From GCA-2861595 sp035536185 (lineage in GTDB: Bacteria; Actinomycetota; Acidimicrobiia; Acidimicrobiales; GCA-2861595), in the NCBI GenBank assembly GCA_035536185.1, contig DATLOM010000026.1:1-64000 (forward strand): DNA of 64,000 nt, in the 5' to 3' direction. The notes under the pieces are model-generated. The model was given only the letters and a program-made list of their open reading frames with translations, searched no databases and was not told where the DNA came from. Shown here piece by piece: positions 41,834 to 50,851 of the stretch; the first letter of the stretch is position 1; each line of letters opens with the position of its first letter. A program made the position numbers and the translations under genes.

Positions 41834-42151
41834 TCAATCCAACCCGAGGACCGTCATAAGGGCTTCGTCCACACCCCAGAGCTCCTCGCGGCTGAGATGG
41901 CCGGACAGCTCGCCGAGTCGGCGGGCGTCAACGGCACCGACCTGCTCGACGAGCACCCGGGTCGTCTTGCCGTCGACCTCTATCTCAGGACGGAAGGACG
42001 CGGCGCGTGCGCTCCGGGAGGTCGGCGCCACGAGCACCACCGAGCGGGGCAGGAGCTCATCGGCTTGGACGACGACGCCGAACCGCTCGCCGTGTTGCTC
42101 GTGGCCGACGCCCTTCGGGAGCTTCAACCTGTAGACGTCACCTCGGAGCAC
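41834..42151 (-). CDS. MazF-like endoribonuclease toxin
   Basis: 105 residues. 'MLRGDVYRLKLPKGVGHEQH', 'RFGVVVQADELLPRSVVLVA' and 'KTTRVLVEQVGAVDARRLGE' are the MazF core with its RNA-cutting groove. It overlaps the antitoxin gene by 14 bases. This is the second MazF module of the window; the two toxins differ clearly in sequence. Confidence 0.92.
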   Translation of the reverse strand: MLRGDVYRLKLPKGVGHEQHGERFGVVVQADELLPRSVVLVAPTSRSARAASFRPEIEVDGKTTRVLVEQVGAVDARRLGELSGHLSREELWGVDEALMTVLGLD

Positions 42152-42377
42152 GCATCGACTCCATCAGGACCGCTACGCCGAGCATCTCCTCGCGATCAGC
42201 GTCGTCGGCTTCCAATGCAGCCGCTTCGGCGGCGAGCACCGGGCTTCGCCGCAGCCGTCGAGCGGACTGGACGAGCGCGGAGCGGATCGCCTCGGACCTC
42301 GAAAGCCCGGCAGCCTCGAGTGACCGCAGTGCACGCTCGGCCTCATCGTCGAGCCGGACGGAGATGGCGTGGCTCAT
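42138..42377 (-). CDS. Ribbon-helix-helix antitoxin (MazE partner)
   Basis: 79 residues from the ATG at 42377; the frame is open further upstream, but that would run over the operator. 'MSHAISVRLDDEAERALRSL' and 'GLSRSEAIRSALVQSARRLR' form a classic RHH domain. The tail 'DREEMLGVAVLMESMRAPR' should bind the toxin. Autoregulation is suggested by the palindrome just upstream. Confidence 0.88.
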   Translation of the reverse strand: MSHAISVRLDDEAERALRSLEAAGLSRSEAIRSALVQSARRLRRSPVLAAEAAALEADDADREEMLGVAVLMESMRAPR

Positions 42378-42386
42378 GGTGCCAGT

Positions 42387-42398
42387 GTATCGCGATAC
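42387..42398. promoter_or_regulatory. Palindromic operator of the second MazEF module
   Basis: GTATCGCGATAC, a perfect 12-bp palindrome 9 bp upstream of the antitoxin start. The spacing equals that of the palindrome before the VapB-like gene. Confidence 0.6.
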
Positions 42399-42417
42399 GT
42401 GGTACGCCAAACATGGA

Positions 42418-43695
42418 CTAGCCAGGCCGACGCTGAGCGGTCAGGTGCGCCGGCAACGGCGTACCCGAAGAGAAGGCGCCGGACTGGCTCAGGGTCCCGC
42501 GCCGCCAGCGGTGCGGCGTGAACACCAGCGCGCGGGGGTAATCCTCGAACAGCCAGCGGGCGAAGTTGCGCCGGGTCCAGGCGCTGGTGCCGGCCAGCCA
42601 TAGCGCCGACCGCACACCCTTGCGGTGGGCGATCCCATGGCGGGAGAGCAGACCGGCCAGCCGGTTGTCGACCCCGAGTCCCGATCGCACCGCCCGTTCG
42701 TAGATCGCCGCCGCCCCCCCGGGATCCCGCGCGCCGGCGGCCAGGATGCTGCGTCCGGCCAGCATCCCCATCTCCAGCGCCTGGCCGATGCCCTCGCCGG
42801 TCATGGGGTCGGTGCCCCGGGCGGCGTCGCCGGCGAACAGCACCCGGCCGCCGGCGCCCGCCACGGAAGTACGCTCCAGCCGGGCGGGAATGGGCCACGC
42901 CTTGTGGGGTGCCTCGGGCTCGGCGCCCTCACCCAGGACCGCACGCAGGTGGGGCCGCTCCAGCAGCTCACGCCACTGCTCACCCATGCTGCGGGTGGGC
43001 GCTCCCGCCGCCCGCTGGATGCCGAACCCGACATTGGCCCTTCCGGAACCCAGGGGGAACGACCAGGCATAGCCCGGCAGCAGGTCGGGCTCGAACCACA
43101 CCCACAACTGTGAGGCGGCCGCCTCGGAAACCCCCCTGAAGTACTGCCGGAAGGCGTGCCACTCGCCCAGGTAGCCCGCCTCGTCCGCCGGCCCCAGCGC
43201 CTTGCGCAGCGGCGACCACATGCCGTCGGCTCCCACGGCGTACCGAGCGGCCACGGTCCCGATGCCGTCCACGTCCAGCTCCACCACATCAGCACCAGGT
43301 TCCCAGCGAGCACCTCTCAGGCCGTGACCGTCGAACACCTTCACGCCGGCGGCGCGCGCCACGTTCAGCAACGCGGCATCGAGGTCCACGCGCCGGGCGA
43401 CAGCGGCGAAGGTCCCCTGCCCAGCGGGAAAGGGAAAGGCGGTGGTGCGCCCCGACGGCGACCTCACCCAGACGTCGTCCACAGGCTTCCAGGAAGCGAC
43501 CGTGGACGGTCGCAGTCCCAGCTCCTCCAGCCGGCGCAGGGCACCAGTGGTGAGGCCGTCCCCGCAGCACTTGTCACGCGGGAACCGAGCCCGGTCCACC
43601 AGCACGACGTCCCGCCCACCCCGCGCCAGCGTTATGGCGGCGGCGGCACCGGCCGGCCCGCCGCCCACCACCGCGACATCGGCGGCGACCATCAC
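42418..43695 (-). CDS. FAD-dependent reductase, geranylgeranyl-reductase-like
   Basis: 425 residues. The FAD fold starts with 'VAVVGGGPAGAAAAITLARG'. 'RFPRDKCCGDGLTTGALRRL' is the family's Cys-Gly-Asp motif. 'VGADGMWSPLRKAL' and 'LFAGDAARGTDPMTGEGIGQ' are the second FAD and C-terminal motifs. Relatives reduce prenyl double bonds of lipids or quinones; other members act on unrelated substrates, so the exact reaction is open. It is separated from the next gene by about 80 bp and runs in the same direction. Confidence 0.88.
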   Translation of the reverse strand: MMVAADVAVVGGGPAGAAAAITLARGGRDVVLVDRARFPRDKCCGDGLTTGALRRLEELGLRPSTVASWKPVDDVWVRSPSGRTTAFPFPAGQGTFAAVARRVDLDAALLNVARAAGVKVFDGHGLRGARWEPGADVVELDVDGIGTVAARYAVGADGMWSPLRKALGPADEAGYLGEWHAFRQYFRGVSEAAASQLWVWFEPDLLPGYAWSFPLGSGRANVGFGIQRAAGAPTRSMGEQWRELLERPHLRAVLGEGAEPEAPHKAWPIPARLERTSVAGAGGRVLFAGDAARGTDPMTGEGIGQALEMGMLAGRSILAAGARDPGGAAAIYERAVRSGLGVDNRLAGLLSRHGIAHRKGVRSALWLAGTSAWTRRNFARWLFEDYPRALVFTPHRWRRGTLSQSGAFSSGTPLPAHLTAQRRPG

Positions 43696-43774
43696 CCGCT
43701 ACCGCCCCAGAACGGCACGCGGTCCGCGCTCCAAAACCATGCGGCCGTAAGCAAAGCGCAGGCGCGCATCACCC

Positions 43775-44767
43775 CTACCGCCCGAGGACGGCGCGCAGAG
43801 CGCCCTCCAGCTCGCGGTGGCGAAAGGTGTAGCCATCCGCCAAAAGCCGTGCCGGCAGGGCGCGCTGGCTGGCCAGCAGCTCGCCGGCCAGCTCACCGCC
43901 CAGCACGGTGGACAACGCCACGCGGGGGACCGGCAGCAACACCGGTCGGCGCAACACCCTCCCCAGCACCCGGGCCAGCTCGCCGGCGGTCACCGGCTCG
44001 GGCGCAGTAGCGTTGACCGGCCCGCTCAGGGAGTCGGAGCCGAGGGCATGCAGGATGGCCCCGACCTCGTCGTCGATCGAGACCCAGCTCGTGTACTGCT
44101 TCCCGTTGCCGAGCTTACCGCCGAGCCCCAGGCGGAACAGGGGGAGCTGCTTCTTGAGCGCCCCCCCGTGGGCCGACATCACGATACCGCTGCGGATGTT
44201 GACCACCCGGGTTCCCGCCTCGGCCGCCGGCGCCGTAGCCGCCTCCCAGTCACGGCACACTTCGGCGAGGAACCCGCTCCCGCCCGGGCTATCTTCGGTG
44301 AGAACCTCCGCACCGCGGTCGCCGTAGTAGCCGACGGCGGAGCCTGAGACCATCACCCGAGGCGGCGTGACCATCCGAGCGAAAGCCGTACAAAGAGCGT
44401 GAGTCGCGTCCACCCGGCTGCGGCGGATCAGCACCTTGCGCTCGTCGCTCCATCGCTTGTCGCCGATGCCGGCGCCGGCCAGGTGCACCACGCCTTGGAC
44501 GCCATCAGCGGCCGCCAGAGCTACCTCATCGACAGTGCCCGCCTCCGGGTCCCAGACCACTTCGTGGTTGTCCACTCCGCCCCCGGCCGCCCCGCCGCCA
44601 CCCCGCCCCCTGCCGGTCCTGCTCCTGGCGAGCCGCCTCACCGTGTGGCCTTCGGCCACCAGCGAGGCCACCACGGCCGAACCGATGAGGCCATGGGAGC
44701 CACTGACGAGGACGTTCACCTTGTCATGGTCGCACCCGCCGCCGGTCACCCCCCACCCATGTGCCAC
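43775..44767 (-). CDS. TIGR01777-family NAD(P)-dependent epimerase-like protein
   Basis: 330 residues from a GTG at 44767; the GTG at 44719 ('VNVLVSGSHGLIGSAVVASL') is an equally good start. The Rossmann motif is G-x-x-G-x-x-G. 'GVVHLAGAGIGDKRWSDERK', 'SGSAVGYYGDRGAEVLTEDS' (with the Y of the short-chain fold) and the C-terminal DUF1731 part 'VNATAPEPVTAGELARVLGR' identify the family (YfcH/SULA-like). Substrate unknown. Confidence 0.9.
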   Translation of the reverse strand: MAHGWGVTGGGCDHDKVNVLVSGSHGLIGSAVVASLVAEGHTVRRLARSRTGRGRGGGGAAGGGVDNHEVVWDPEAGTVDEVALAAADGVQGVVHLAGAGIGDKRWSDERKVLIRRSRVDATHALCTAFARMVTPPRVMVSGSAVGYYGDRGAEVLTEDSPGGSGFLAEVCRDWEAATAPAAEAGTRVVNIRSGIVMSAHGGALKKQLPLFRLGLGGKLGNGKQYTSWVSIDDEVGAILHALGSDSLSGPVNATAPEPVTAGELARVLGRVLRRPVLLPVPRVALSTVLGGELAGELLASQRALPARLLADGYTFRHRELEGALRAVLGR

Positions 44768-44780
44768 CTCACCTCAGTTT

Positions 44781-44819
44781 CGAGTGCATAGGGGGCGGAA
44801 ACGGCCCGCTATGTACTCG
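44781..44819. repeat. Palindromic repeat, family A (imperfect), probable terminator
   Basis: An 18-bp stem with a few mismatches and a loop of three A. 'TTCGAGTGCATAGGGGGCGG' is almost the same as the sequence at 59336. It lies between the VanW gene's end and the epimerase start, where a transcription stop is expected. Confidence 0.7.
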
Positions 44820-44850
44820 CAAGGGACCGCGTGCGGGTTATCCCCCGCCG

Positions 44851-46503
44851 TCAGGAGCAGTTGACCCCTTCGGCCGGCCGGTAGAGGGCCGACACGTGGT
44901 CCACCTTGGTCGTCCCGTCGGCGAGGAACCGCCGGGTCCGCTCCGTGCGCACGCGGGTGCAGGGGCCCCGAGCCGATCTGGTCTGGTTGGTCTGGGTGGC
45001 CTCGACCCACTTGGTGGAGTAGAGCGTCACGGTGATGCTCCTGTCTGTGTACGTCGGCCAGATCAACACGCCATAAGGGCTCGGGTTGCGGATCTTCAGG
45101 TCGGGGTGGGGGTACGACAACGTGGCCTCCCGGCCATACGGGTAACGGCCGATCACCAGGCTGTGCGACTGGTACTCGGCGAACTCGAGACCGGCCAGGA
45201 ACGCTGCGTTGAACGTCGTGGTGGCGAACTGGGAGATGCCCCCGCCGACGGAATCGGTGAATCGGCCGTCCTCGATCACGCCGGCCTCTACGAAGCCCTT
45301 CTCCCGAGTGCGCTTTCCCACGAAGTCGTTGACCGAGAACGTCTTGCCTGGCGGGATCACCTGACCCCGGAGGAGGTCGGAGATGCGGTGGATGTTGTGG
45401 ACCCTCGGCTCCCGCGGCTTGTGGTTCGTGGTGAAGGTGCCCACCGGCTCCTTGATCCCCAAGGCCTCGGCGTCGGCCGTCGACAGTTTCGGGTCGACCC
45501 GCCGGAGCGGCACCTGCACAGGGTCCCGCCGGCCCGACCGCAGGGCCTGCTCGATCCGCCCGCCGGCCACCGGGGAGCAGCAGACGGATCCCGGCCTGCC
45601 CGGAACGATGCGCACGGTGCCGTCGACCACGTCGAAGGCCGTCTCCACCGCCGGCGCCCCCGCCTTTGTGAGGAGCTTGCCGAGGTCTTCGGCCACCTTC
45701 TCACCGTCGACGGTCAGGCGCAGCCCGGCATCGGTGGGTTCGCTGCCCAGCCACGAGCGCAGCATGGCCACGCCGACCTGGGCCCGATCGTCGTCGACGG
45801 TGACCACGATCGGCCGCACGGCGAGCAGCTCGCCCTCCTGGGCCAGGCGGGCGGCGTCGGCCTCGGTGAACCGCGGCGCCACCGGCCCCCGTTCGATCTC
45901 CACCACCACAGGGATGGCCTTGGCTGCCGCCTCCGGCAGGTCGGCGATGACCGTGGCCGCGTCGATGCCCGTACCCGGCTTTCCCTCCACCGGCACGAGC
46001 TTGCCCTTCTCGGCGCGGATGCCCGGTTCCGTGGGTGGCACACGGTTCGTGTCCTTGGCGGCAACGACGTTGTACACCGACGCCGGGTCCACCTTTATTC
46101 GTATCGGCGAGCGCCGGGAGCCCACGACGCTGGTCACCCATCCGGTCAGGCGGTCCAGCACCGGCCCGTCCCGGCCCACGTCGAGCGCGGCCTGGACGGT
46201 AGCGTTCTGCTCCAGGGACAGTCGGAAGTCGGCGGCGCTGGTGATGAAGCCGCCGCCGGGCGCGTCCACCCGCACCGACGTCTTGGCGTACCGCTCGGCG
46301 AGAAGGGCCACCTCCTTCGACAGCGCCGGCCGGTCGAGGCCACCGACGTCGCGGCCGGCCAGCGTCACGTTGCGCAGCACCTTCCCCTCGTGGCGGTTGG
46401 TGTCGACCATCCACCCCACCACCAGGAGCAGGAGCAGGCCCGCCGCGGCACCAAAGGCGCGTAAGACGAATCTTTTGACGGTACGCATGGAGGCTTCCAA
46501 CAT
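44851..46503 (-). CDS. VanW-family protein with peptidoglycan-binding repeats
   Basis: 550 residues. A membrane anchor (about 18-30) leads to two repeats of the YoaR/PG-binding-4 type ('LRNVTLAGRDVGGLDRPALS', 'GLRLTVDGEKVAEDLGKLLT'). Then comes the VanW domain: 'RVHNIHRISDLLRGQVIPPG', 'TFSVNDFVGKRTREKGFVEA', 'GGGISQFATTTFNAAFLAGL'. It is predicted to be outside the membrane at the cell wall. VanW accompanies some vancomycin-resistance clusters, but most members stand alone with unknown role. No van genes are nearby. Confidence 0.9.
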   Translation of the reverse strand: MLEASMRTVKRFVLRAFGAAAGLLLLLVVGWMVDTNRHEGKVLRNVTLAGRDVGGLDRPALSKEVALLAERYAKTSVRVDAPGGGFITSAADFRLSLEQNATVQAALDVGRDGPVLDRLTGWVTSVVGSRRSPIRIKVDPASVYNVVAAKDTNRVPPTEPGIRAEKGKLVPVEGKPGTGIDAATVIADLPEAAAKAIPVVVEIERGPVAPRFTEADAARLAQEGELLAVRPIVVTVDDDRAQVGVAMLRSWLGSEPTDAGLRLTVDGEKVAEDLGKLLTKAGAPAVETAFDVVDGTVRIVPGRPGSVCCSPVAGGRIEQALRSGRRDPVQVPLRRVDPKLSTADAEALGIKEPVGTFTTNHKPREPRVHNIHRISDLLRGQVIPPGKTFSVNDFVGKRTREKGFVEAGVIEDGRFTDSVGGGISQFATTTFNAAFLAGLEFAEYQSHSLVIGRYPYGREATLSYPHPDLKIRNPSPYGVLIWPTYTDRSITVTLYSTKWVEATQTNQTRSARGPCTRVRTERTRRFLADGTTKVDHVSALYRPAEGVNCS

Positions 46504-46551
46504 TGCACGTCCGCGCCCGCTACGGGGTGACGGTGACGCGGATCAGTACGC

Positions 46552-47289
46552 CTAACGCCCCCGCTCGTCGCCCCACACGAGGATGTGCAACCGCGACGTG
46601 AGGTTCCAGCCCTGGGCCAGCACCGGCGCGGCCAGCTGCTGCATGCCGGCGATCACCGTCGAGGCGTCGGTACCCTCGGGCATCACCCACACCGGCTCGA
46701 GCCGGCACTGGCCGACGATGGCCTCGATCTCGTCGAGGTCACCGGTACTGCAGGCCACGAACTTGAACACGGCTCGGCCTGTGGCCTGGAACTGCTCCAG
46801 CACGGCCGGTCTGAACCGGCGCTCCACCGCCATCCCCGAGCTGGCCAGCTTCGGCGACACGTTCCACTGGTCGACCAGCCCCTCGGCCAGCGCCGGGGCG
46901 ATGGTGCCCGCCGTCTCCACCTCCACCCGCCGGCCCCTCGCCTTCAGCTCCTCCAGGAGGGATGGGAGGTGGCGCTGCTGCAGGAGCGGCTCGCCTCCGG
47001 TCACCACCACCATGGGCACCGACATGGTGTCGAGGCGGTCCAGCACCTCCGCCACCGTGAAGCTGTGCAGCTCCACCGCCGGGTCGTGCTGCTCCCAGTC
47101 CCAGGTGTGACGGCTGTCGCAGAACGAGCACGAAAGGTTGCACCGGCCCAACCGCACGAACCCGGACCTCTGCCCGGAGGACGGCCCCTCCCCCTGAAAG
47201 GTCGGCCCGAACACCTCGCTCACTACGAGCGTCGCCACCTCGGTGCCGGCACCCCCCGTCGTTGCACTGTCGGCGCCGGTCAGGCTCAC
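46552..47289 (-). CDS. queE: 7-carboxy-7-deazaguanine synthase
   Basis: 245 residues from the GTG that overlaps the queC stop (GTGA). It is a radical-SAM enzyme: 'CNLSCSFCDSRHTWDW' holds the CxxxCxxC cluster ligands. 'EVFGPTFQGEGPSSGQRSGF' and 'VVTGGEPLLQQ' are QueE marks. It rearranges carboxytetrahydropterin to 7-carboxy-7-deazaguanine, the second dedicated step to preQ0. Last gene of the queD-queC-queE operon. Confidence 0.95.
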   Translation of the reverse strand: MSLTGADSATTGGAGTEVATLVVSEVFGPTFQGEGPSSGQRSGFVRLGRCNLSCSFCDSRHTWDWEQHDPAVELHSFTVAEVLDRLDTMSVPMVVVTGGEPLLQQRHLPSLLEELKARGRRVEVETAGTIAPALAEGLVDQWNVSPKLASSGMAVERRFRPAVLEQFQATGRAVFKFVACSTGDLDEIEAIVGQCRLEPVWVMPEGTDASTVIAGMQQLAAPVLAQGWNLTSRLHILVWGDERGR

Positions 47290-48014
47290 GCCGGCGCCTC
47301 GTCGACCACGCCGGCTTCGGCGAAGCCCTTGGCCCGCAGCGAGCAGGCGTCGCACTGGCGGCAGGGGAGGGGGCCACCGCCGTAGCAGGACCAGGTGAGA
47401 TGTAGAGGCGCGCCCAGGCGCCGCCCGATCCCCACTATCTCCGCCTTGGACCTGTCGATGAGCGGCGTCCGGATGTCGACCGGGTTGCCCTCCACGCCCC
47501 GCTTCAGCCCCAGGGCGGCCACGGTCCGGAAGGCGGCGATGAACTCCGGGCGGCAGTCGGGATAGCCGCTGTAGTCGAGGGCGTTCACCCCGAGGTAGAT
47601 GGCGTCGGCCTCCCGGGCCTCGGCGATGCCGGTGGCCACGGACAGGAAGATCAGGTTGCGAGCGGGCACGTAGGTGACAGGGATGCCGGCGCTGCCCGGC
47701 GCCTCAGCGCCGCCGACCCGCTCCGCCCCGTTGGTCGAGGCCGCCGACTCCGACGACCCGGCAGGAGCCGCCGCCGGCACGTCGATCCGGCTGTCGGTCA
47801 GGGCCGAACCGCCCCACGCCGACAGGTCGAGGCGCACCACCAGGTGCTCGGCCCCGTAGAGGCCGGCCAACGTGGCCGCCCGTCCCAGCTCGATGCGGTG
47901 GCGCTGGCCGTAGTCGAAGGTGACGGCGAGCAGGATCTCGTGCTCGTCGCGGGCCAGGGCCAGGCACACGGCGGAGTCCAGCCCGCCGGACAGCACCACC
48001 AGCCCGGAGCTCAT
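47286..48014 (-). CDS. queC: 7-cyano-7-deazaguanine (preQ0) synthase
   Basis: 242 residues. The PP-loop is 'VLSGGLDSAVCLAL', 'FDYGQRHRIEL' follows, and the C-terminal zinc site is 'CYGGGPLPCRQCDACSLRAK' with four Cys. It converts carboxydeazaguanine to preQ0 with ammonia and ATP. An Ala/Ser/Gly-rich insert near residues 80-105 is longer than in most relatives. Overlaps queD by 4 bases. Confidence 0.95.
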   Translation of the reverse strand: MSSGLVVLSGGLDSAVCLALARDEHEILLAVTFDYGQRHRIELGRAATLAGLYGAEHLVVRLDLSAWGGSALTDSRIDVPAAAPAGSSESAASTNGAERVGGAEAPGSAGIPVTYVPARNLIFLSVATGIAEAREADAIYLGVNALDYSGYPDCRPEFIAAFRTVAALGLKRGVEGNPVDIRTPLIDRSKAEIVGIGRRLGAPLHLTWSCYGGGPLPCRQCDACSLRAKGFAEAGVVDEAPA

Positions 48015-48361
48015 CGGCAGAGGATCTCCACCGACGACTCCGGCGTCTCCCAGAGACGCAGGCGAACGAGAGCCAGACCGGCTGCTTCGAGGTGCTTCCA
48101 GGTGTCCTGGGCCAGCAGCTCGGCCGTGGGGTTCTCCATGAGGTCGTTGAGGAACCGGTGGTCGAACCGCTCCAGCACCTCACGGCGCACCACGGTGCTC
48201 AGGTCGTCGAAATCCAGGACGATACCGTTCTCGTCCAGCGGACCTTCGACGCTCACCTCGAGTCGATAGGTGTGGCCGTGGAGGCGCCGGCACTTGCCGG
48301 GGTGCCACGGCAGCTCATGAGCTGCGTCGAAGGTGAACGAACGGGTGACCCGTGTGCGCAT
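48011..48361 (-). CDS. queD: 6-carboxytetrahydropterin synthase
   Basis: 116 residues. Zinc His ligands lie in 'FDAAHELPWHPGKCRRLHGH' (H, then HGH), with the catalytic Cys between them; 'RFDHRFLND' and the late 'WETPESSVEI' complete the site. It makes carboxytetrahydropterin from dihydroneopterin triphosphate. First gene of the operon. No folE, queF or tgt is in the window, so the fate of preQ0 (tRNA queuosine, DNA modification or a metabolite) is open. Confidence 0.95.
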   Translation of the reverse strand: MRTRVTRSFTFDAAHELPWHPGKCRRLHGHTYRLEVSVEGPLDENGIVLDFDDLSTVVRREVLERFDHRFLNDLMENPTAELLAQDTWKHLEAAGLALVRLRLWETPESSVEILCR

Positions 48362-48464
48362 ACCGAAAGAGGCTACGCCTACGGGTGGGGGTCAAATCCT
48401 GGCCGCCAGTGTCGAGGCCGGCGAGTCGGTGGTGCGGTGGCAGGCGTGGGGGCCTGTGACGGGC

Positions 48465-49640
48465 CTACCGGTGAGCCGGAATGCGAGCCTCTACGTCCTG
48501 AGCAGTCGCAGTAGTTGAGCCGATTGCCCGCCAGTCCGGCGGCGAGCCGGGTAGCTCTTCCCACCGCGGCGCATAGTGCTCGAGGAACACCTGACCGACG
48601 AGCTCGCCGCGGCTCCGGACTCCGGTCTTCTCGAAGATCGACTTGAGGTGGTCCTGCACCGTGTACGCCGAGACGCTGAGCTTGCTGGACATCTGCTTGG
48701 TGGACAGGCCCTGCAGGCACAGCCTGGTCACCTGGCACTCTCTGGGCGACAGCCCGTAGGCAAGGGCCACGAGCGGGGCGACCTCGTTGGGAGCGGCGGA
48801 CTGGATGATGACGGCGGTTCGGTCGCCGGTGCCGTCACGGCCGGCGAGGCGGGTGCCGTAGAGCAGGAGCCAGTTACCCGACCGCGTCTGCACCCGCGAC
48901 CTCGCGCCGGCACGGAGCGGGTCCTGTCCGGCCCCGCAGGCACGGGCCCGGCCGGCGACGACCTGGACCATCTTCGACTCAGCAGGGGTGGCCGGCGAAG
49001 GAATCTCGACCATCTCCTCGATCCACCGCTCAGCGGCGGGCGAGATGGACTCTGCGTTGCCGTGCTCGTCGAAGACGACCACGCCGGGCCCGTCCTCTTG
49101 ATGTTGATCGGTCGTGAGCGCGGTCGTCAGTAGCGCCCGCCGGAAGGCGACGGCGATCGGATGGCAGAGCGATGAGAGGAAGACCACGTCCTCCTCGGTG
49201 AACCACGGTTCGCCGTCGTCCCGGAGAAACCCGGCCGAACCCCAGTAGGTGCCGTCCGCCACGAAGGAGCCCCGCAGCTCGTCGGCGATGCCGTACGCCT
49301 CCCGCGAGCGGTGCCGGGCACTGCGGGAGATGTCGCCGTGGGTGGCCAGGCTGGTCGCCCCGGCCAACCGCCCGCTCTGGGCGAGGAAGGACCACTTGTT
49401 CACGTCGTCGAGGACGTACTCGTGCTTGGCCAGCCAGGATCCGGAGCAGGTGATGCCCTGGTTGACACTCCCAGTGAGCAGCACCGTGCCCGGGTCGATC
49501 GTGTGCCAGCAGCTCCTCTGAAACGGGATGACCCGGCGGATGATCTCGGTTGCCTGGGCAGAGAACCCGACCCAGTCCAGGCCCTCGTCGGCCAGCCTGA
49601 CCAGGGCGGCGCGGGTGCGGTTCAAGCGGTCCTGGTTCAC
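48465..49640 (-). CDS. LuxR-family regulator with GAF-like sensor region
   Basis: 391 residues. The N-terminal 180 residues look like a GAF-type sensor region ('VIPFQRSCWHTIDPGTVLLT', 'WFTEEDVVFLSSLCHPIAVA'). A PAS-like region ('GVVVFDEHGNAESISPAAER') follows. The HTH is 'LSPRECQVTRLCLQGLSTKQ' to 'SAYTVQDHLKSIFEKTGVRS'. It is divergent from the methyltransferase gene, which it may control. Ligand unknown. Confidence 0.88.
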   Translation of the reverse strand: MNQDRLNRTRAALVRLADEGLDWVGFSAQATEIIRRVIPFQRSCWHTIDPGTVLLTGSVNQGITCSGSWLAKHEYVLDDVNKWSFLAQSGRLAGATSLATHGDISRSARHRSREAYGIADELRGSFVADGTYWGSAGFLRDDGEPWFTEEDVVFLSSLCHPIAVAFRRALLTTALTTDQHQEDGPGVVVFDEHGNAESISPAAERWIEEMVEIPSPATPAESKMVQVVAGRARACGAGQDPLRAGARSRVQTRSGNWLLLYGTRLAGRDGTGDRTAVIIQSAAPNEVAPLVALAYGLSPRECQVTRLCLQGLSTKQMSSKLSVSAYTVQDHLKSIFEKTGVRSRGELVGQVFLEHYAPRWEELPGSPPDWRAIGSTTATAQDVEARIPAHR

Positions 49641-49807
49641 CGCAGAAACCGTACCTCTGGGAAGACGGTGGAACTACCCCAGGATTCTGGGATGCCTGGG
49701 CGGCGATTACCCGCAGATGTGGGATTGGCCCTCCGCCCGTCCTGGCTCACGATGGGCGCTACCAGCACAAGCCGTGCCGGTTCAGACCACTGACGAAGGA
49801 GCTTTCT

Positions 49808-50839
49808 GTGAGCACGACGACGACGACAGCCGATCGGACCGAAACCACGACGACCAAGGCCGGTGTGAACCCGGAGCCCATCATGCGGCTCGCATCCGGG
49901 TTCATGGCCGCCAAGCACCTCTTTGCCGCCAACGAGCTCGGGATGTTCGAAGCTCTCGGCGAATCCCCCGCAAACCTCGATGCCCTGGCCGCCCGCACCG
50001 GGCTCACCCCAAGGGCGGCCCGGATCAGTGCCGACGCCATGGTGGCCCTGGGCCTGCTCGAGCGGGAGGGCGACACCTATCGCAACGGTGAAGTGGCGGC
50101 GACGTACCTGGCCGGGCGGACGCCGGCCGACCTGCGCCCGTTCCTCCGCTTCTGGGACAAGATCAGCTACCCGGCCTGGATCGGGTTCGCTGACGCTCTC
50201 GGCAGCGCGCCGGCGCAAGAGGTCTTCGACCTGGATGACGAGTCGCAGCAGATCGTGTCGGCGGGGATCGAGGCCGTGCTGGCCGGCCCGGCCAGGGCGC
50301 TGCTGGAGACGTTCGATTTCGCTCCTCACCGGCGCCTACTCGACATCGGGGGCGGCACAGGCTCGTGGACGATCGCCGTCGCCCAGCGGCACCCTCACCT
50401 CGAGGCCACCGTCGTGGACCTACCGGTCGTCGTCCCCATGGCCCGCCAGCGGATCGCCGACGCCGGTCTCGCCGCGCGGGTAAGGGCAGAGGTCGGTGAC
50501 GTCATGGCAGGCGACCTTCCCACGGGCTACGACGTCTTCCTGGTGGCCAACCTCATCCACTACTGGACGCCCGGGGACAACCTCGCCCTCCTGGAGCGTG
50601 TACGCAGCGCCGCCGAACCAGGATCTCGGCTCCTCCTCGCCGACTTCTGGACCGACGCGACCCATACCGAGCCGCTCTTCGCCGCCCTGATGGCCGGTGA
50701 GTTTGCTGCCCAGTTGCGTGACGGTGACGTCTACAGCGTGGACGAGGTCAGGGGCTGGCTGCAGGCAAGCGGCTGGCGGTTCATCGAGCACACCACCCTG
50801 GCCGGCCCGCAGAGCCTGATCGTGGCTGAAGCCGTGTAG
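49808..50839 (+). CDS. SAM-dependent O-methyltransferase (AdoMet_MTase family 2)
   Basis: 343 residues from a GTG with AAGGAG ahead. A helical dimerisation domain ('LFAANELGMFEALGESPANL', 'RTGLTPRAARISADAMVALG') precedes the SAM fold, with 'LLDIGGGTGSWTIAVA' as glycine motif and 'DVFLVANLIHYWTPGDNLAL' as core. Relatives methylate hydroxyls of small molecules such as polyketides and carotenoids. The neighbouring divergent LuxR gene may control it. An N-terminal Thr-rich stretch is odd. Confidence 0.9.
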   Translation: MSTTTTTADRTETTTTKAGVNPEPIMRLASGFMAAKHLFAANELGMFEALGESPANLDALAARTGLTPRAARISADAMVALGLLEREGDTYRNGEVAATYLAGRTPADLRPFLRFWDKISYPAWIGFADALGSAPAQEVFDLDDESQQIVSAGIEAVLAGPARALLETFDFAPHRRLLDIGGGTGSWTIAVAQRHPHLEATVVDLPVVVPMARQRIADAGLAARVRAEVGDVMAGDLPTGYDVFLVANLIHYWTPGDNLALLERVRSAAEPGSRLLLADFWTDATHTEPLFAALMAGEFAAQLRDGDVYSVDEVRGWLQASGWRFIEHTTLAGPQSLIVAEAV

Positions 50840-50851
50840 AGACGATGCCAG

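Noticed and set aside
38163..41837. A 1224-codon open frame on the minus strand
   Set aside because: It is antisense to the ATPase, binding-protein and deacetylase genes, has the composition of a shadow frame and no domain.
44851..46503. Vancomycin-resistance cluster
   Set aside because: Only a VanW-family protein is present; no vanHAX, VanS or VanR genes lie nearby.
48362..48464. A preQ1 riboswitch near the que operon
   Set aside because: The upstream sequence of queD shows no preQ1-type pseudoknot pattern that I can recognise.
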